From Candidatus Nomurabacteria bacterium (GTDB taxonomy: Bacteria > Patescibacteriota > Minisyncoccia > Phycocordibacterales > UBA9973), in NCBI GenBank assembly GCA_020850295.1, contig JADZEV010000049.1, forward strand, positions 1-5,644: a DNA stretch of 5,644 nucleotides. The letters run 5' to 3'. This document shows positions 5,474 to 5,644 of the stretch, piece after piece. A program made the position numbers and the translations under genes. How positions within the stretch are numbered: the stretch's first letter is position 1; every line of letters starts with the position of its first letter. The notes under the pieces were generated by a model, which was given only the letters and a program-made list of their open reading frames with translations, searched no databases and had not been told where the DNA came from.

Positions 5474-5545
5474 GGCCCTATCGTCTATCGGTTAGGACAC
5501 AAGCTTTTCAAGCTTGGAAGCGGGGTTCGATTCCCCGTAGGGTCA
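5474..5545 (+). tRNA. tRNA-Glu(UUC)
   Basis: A complete 72-base cloverleaf can be folded. The acceptor GGCCCTA pairs with TAGGGTC, including the G2-U71 wobble that is usual in bacterial tRNA-Glu. The D arm is GTCT/GGAC with a GG-containing loop. The anticodon stem CAAGC/GCTTG holds loop TTTTCAA, giving anticodon TTC (glutamate). A four-base variable loop follows, then T arm CGGGG/CCCCG with loop TTCGATT, and discriminator A. The next bases are CCT, so CCA is not fully encoded. Confidence 0.97.
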
Positions 5546-5579
5546 CCTAAAGAGAGATTGTGGAAATTAGAAATATCGA

Positions 5580-5604
5580 GCGAGTTTTTAGAATAAAAAC
5601 TCGC
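5580..5604. repeat. Perfect hairpin 1 downstream of tRNA-Glu
   Basis: GCGAGTTTTT (5580-5589) and AAAAACTCGC (5595-5604) form a perfect 10-bp stem around the five-base loop AGAAT. It begins 34 bases after the tRNA. It is not followed by a T run on either strand, so it is not an ordinary intrinsic terminator. Function unknown; it could be part of a dispersed palindromic repeat or a structured RNA. Confidence 0.7.
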
Positions 5605-5615
5605 GCTGCGTAGCC

Positions 5616-5638
5616 CGCTTCCGCCCTTTGCGGAAGCG
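5616..5638. repeat. Perfect hairpin 2 at the right edge
   Basis: CGCTTCCGC (5616-5624) and GCGGAAGCG (5630-5638) form a perfect 9-bp, GC-rich stem around loop CCTTT, 11 bases after hairpin 1. It is followed by ACAAAA to the window edge, without a T run. On the opposite strand it is followed by GGGCTACGC, again no T run. The local GC content is far above the rest of the window. No open frame of note covers the last 100 bases. Confidence 0.7.
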
Positions 5639-5644
5639 ACAAAA

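Noticed and set aside
5474..5638. Integration site (att) at tRNA-Glu
   Set aside because: I find no duplicated tRNA 3' end and no integrase in the window; GGAAGCG occurs both in the tRNA and in hairpin 2 but is only seven bases and outside the 3' end.
5546..5644. Small coding frame after tRNA-Glu
   Set aside because: A GTG at 5560 opens only 17 codons before TAG, and the region is better explained by two perfect hairpins.

Overview
The window is AT-rich and densely packed. It looks like a small bacterial genome of the Candidate Phyla Radiation (Patescibacteria), most likely Parcubacteria-like. This is an inference from protein style: TsaD with an E-P-A-L-W-V-G glycine-loop variant and an insertion of about 38 residues, a ValRS ending right after its anticodon-binding domain, an Hsp20 with a long acidic N-terminus, tRNA genes without encoded CCA, and no recognisable Shine-Dalgarno sequence at any start. 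The standard code with TGA as stop fits all genes. The visible stops are only TAA and TAG.

Left part (1-4391, all minus strand, read right to left): tsaD (tRNA threonylcarbamoyladenosine synthesis), valS (valyl-tRNA synthetase), a PrsW-family intramembrane protease overlapping the valS end by 16 bases, and the 5' part of an Hsp20-type small heat shock protein that runs off the left edge. tsaD, valS and hsp20 each have an extended -10 box of the form TGCTAnnnT only 6-8 bases before the start codon. They may therefore be transcribed from their own promoters as leaderless mRNAs as well as by read-through.

Right part (4392-5644): two short plus-strand genes of unknown function (105 and 152 codons). 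Each has a possible promoter just upstream and a strong intrinsic terminator touching its stop codon. They alternate with two tRNA genes: tRNA-Val(GAC) on the minus strand, between the two unknown genes, and tRNA-Glu(UUC) on the plus strand after the second. The 88-base gap between tRNA-Val and the 152-codon gene is a divergent promoter region with an inverted repeat and a 20-base-period direct repeat. The last 100 bases contain no gene that I can see but hold two perfect, GC-capped hairpins in tandem.

The recognised genes are mostly translation-related (tRNA modification, aminoacylation, two tRNAs) plus protein quality control (Hsp20, membrane protease). I see no transposase, CRISPR array, phage gene or toxin-antitoxin signature. 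The least explained parts are the two orphan genes with their shared promoter-like motif, and the twin hairpins at the right edge.
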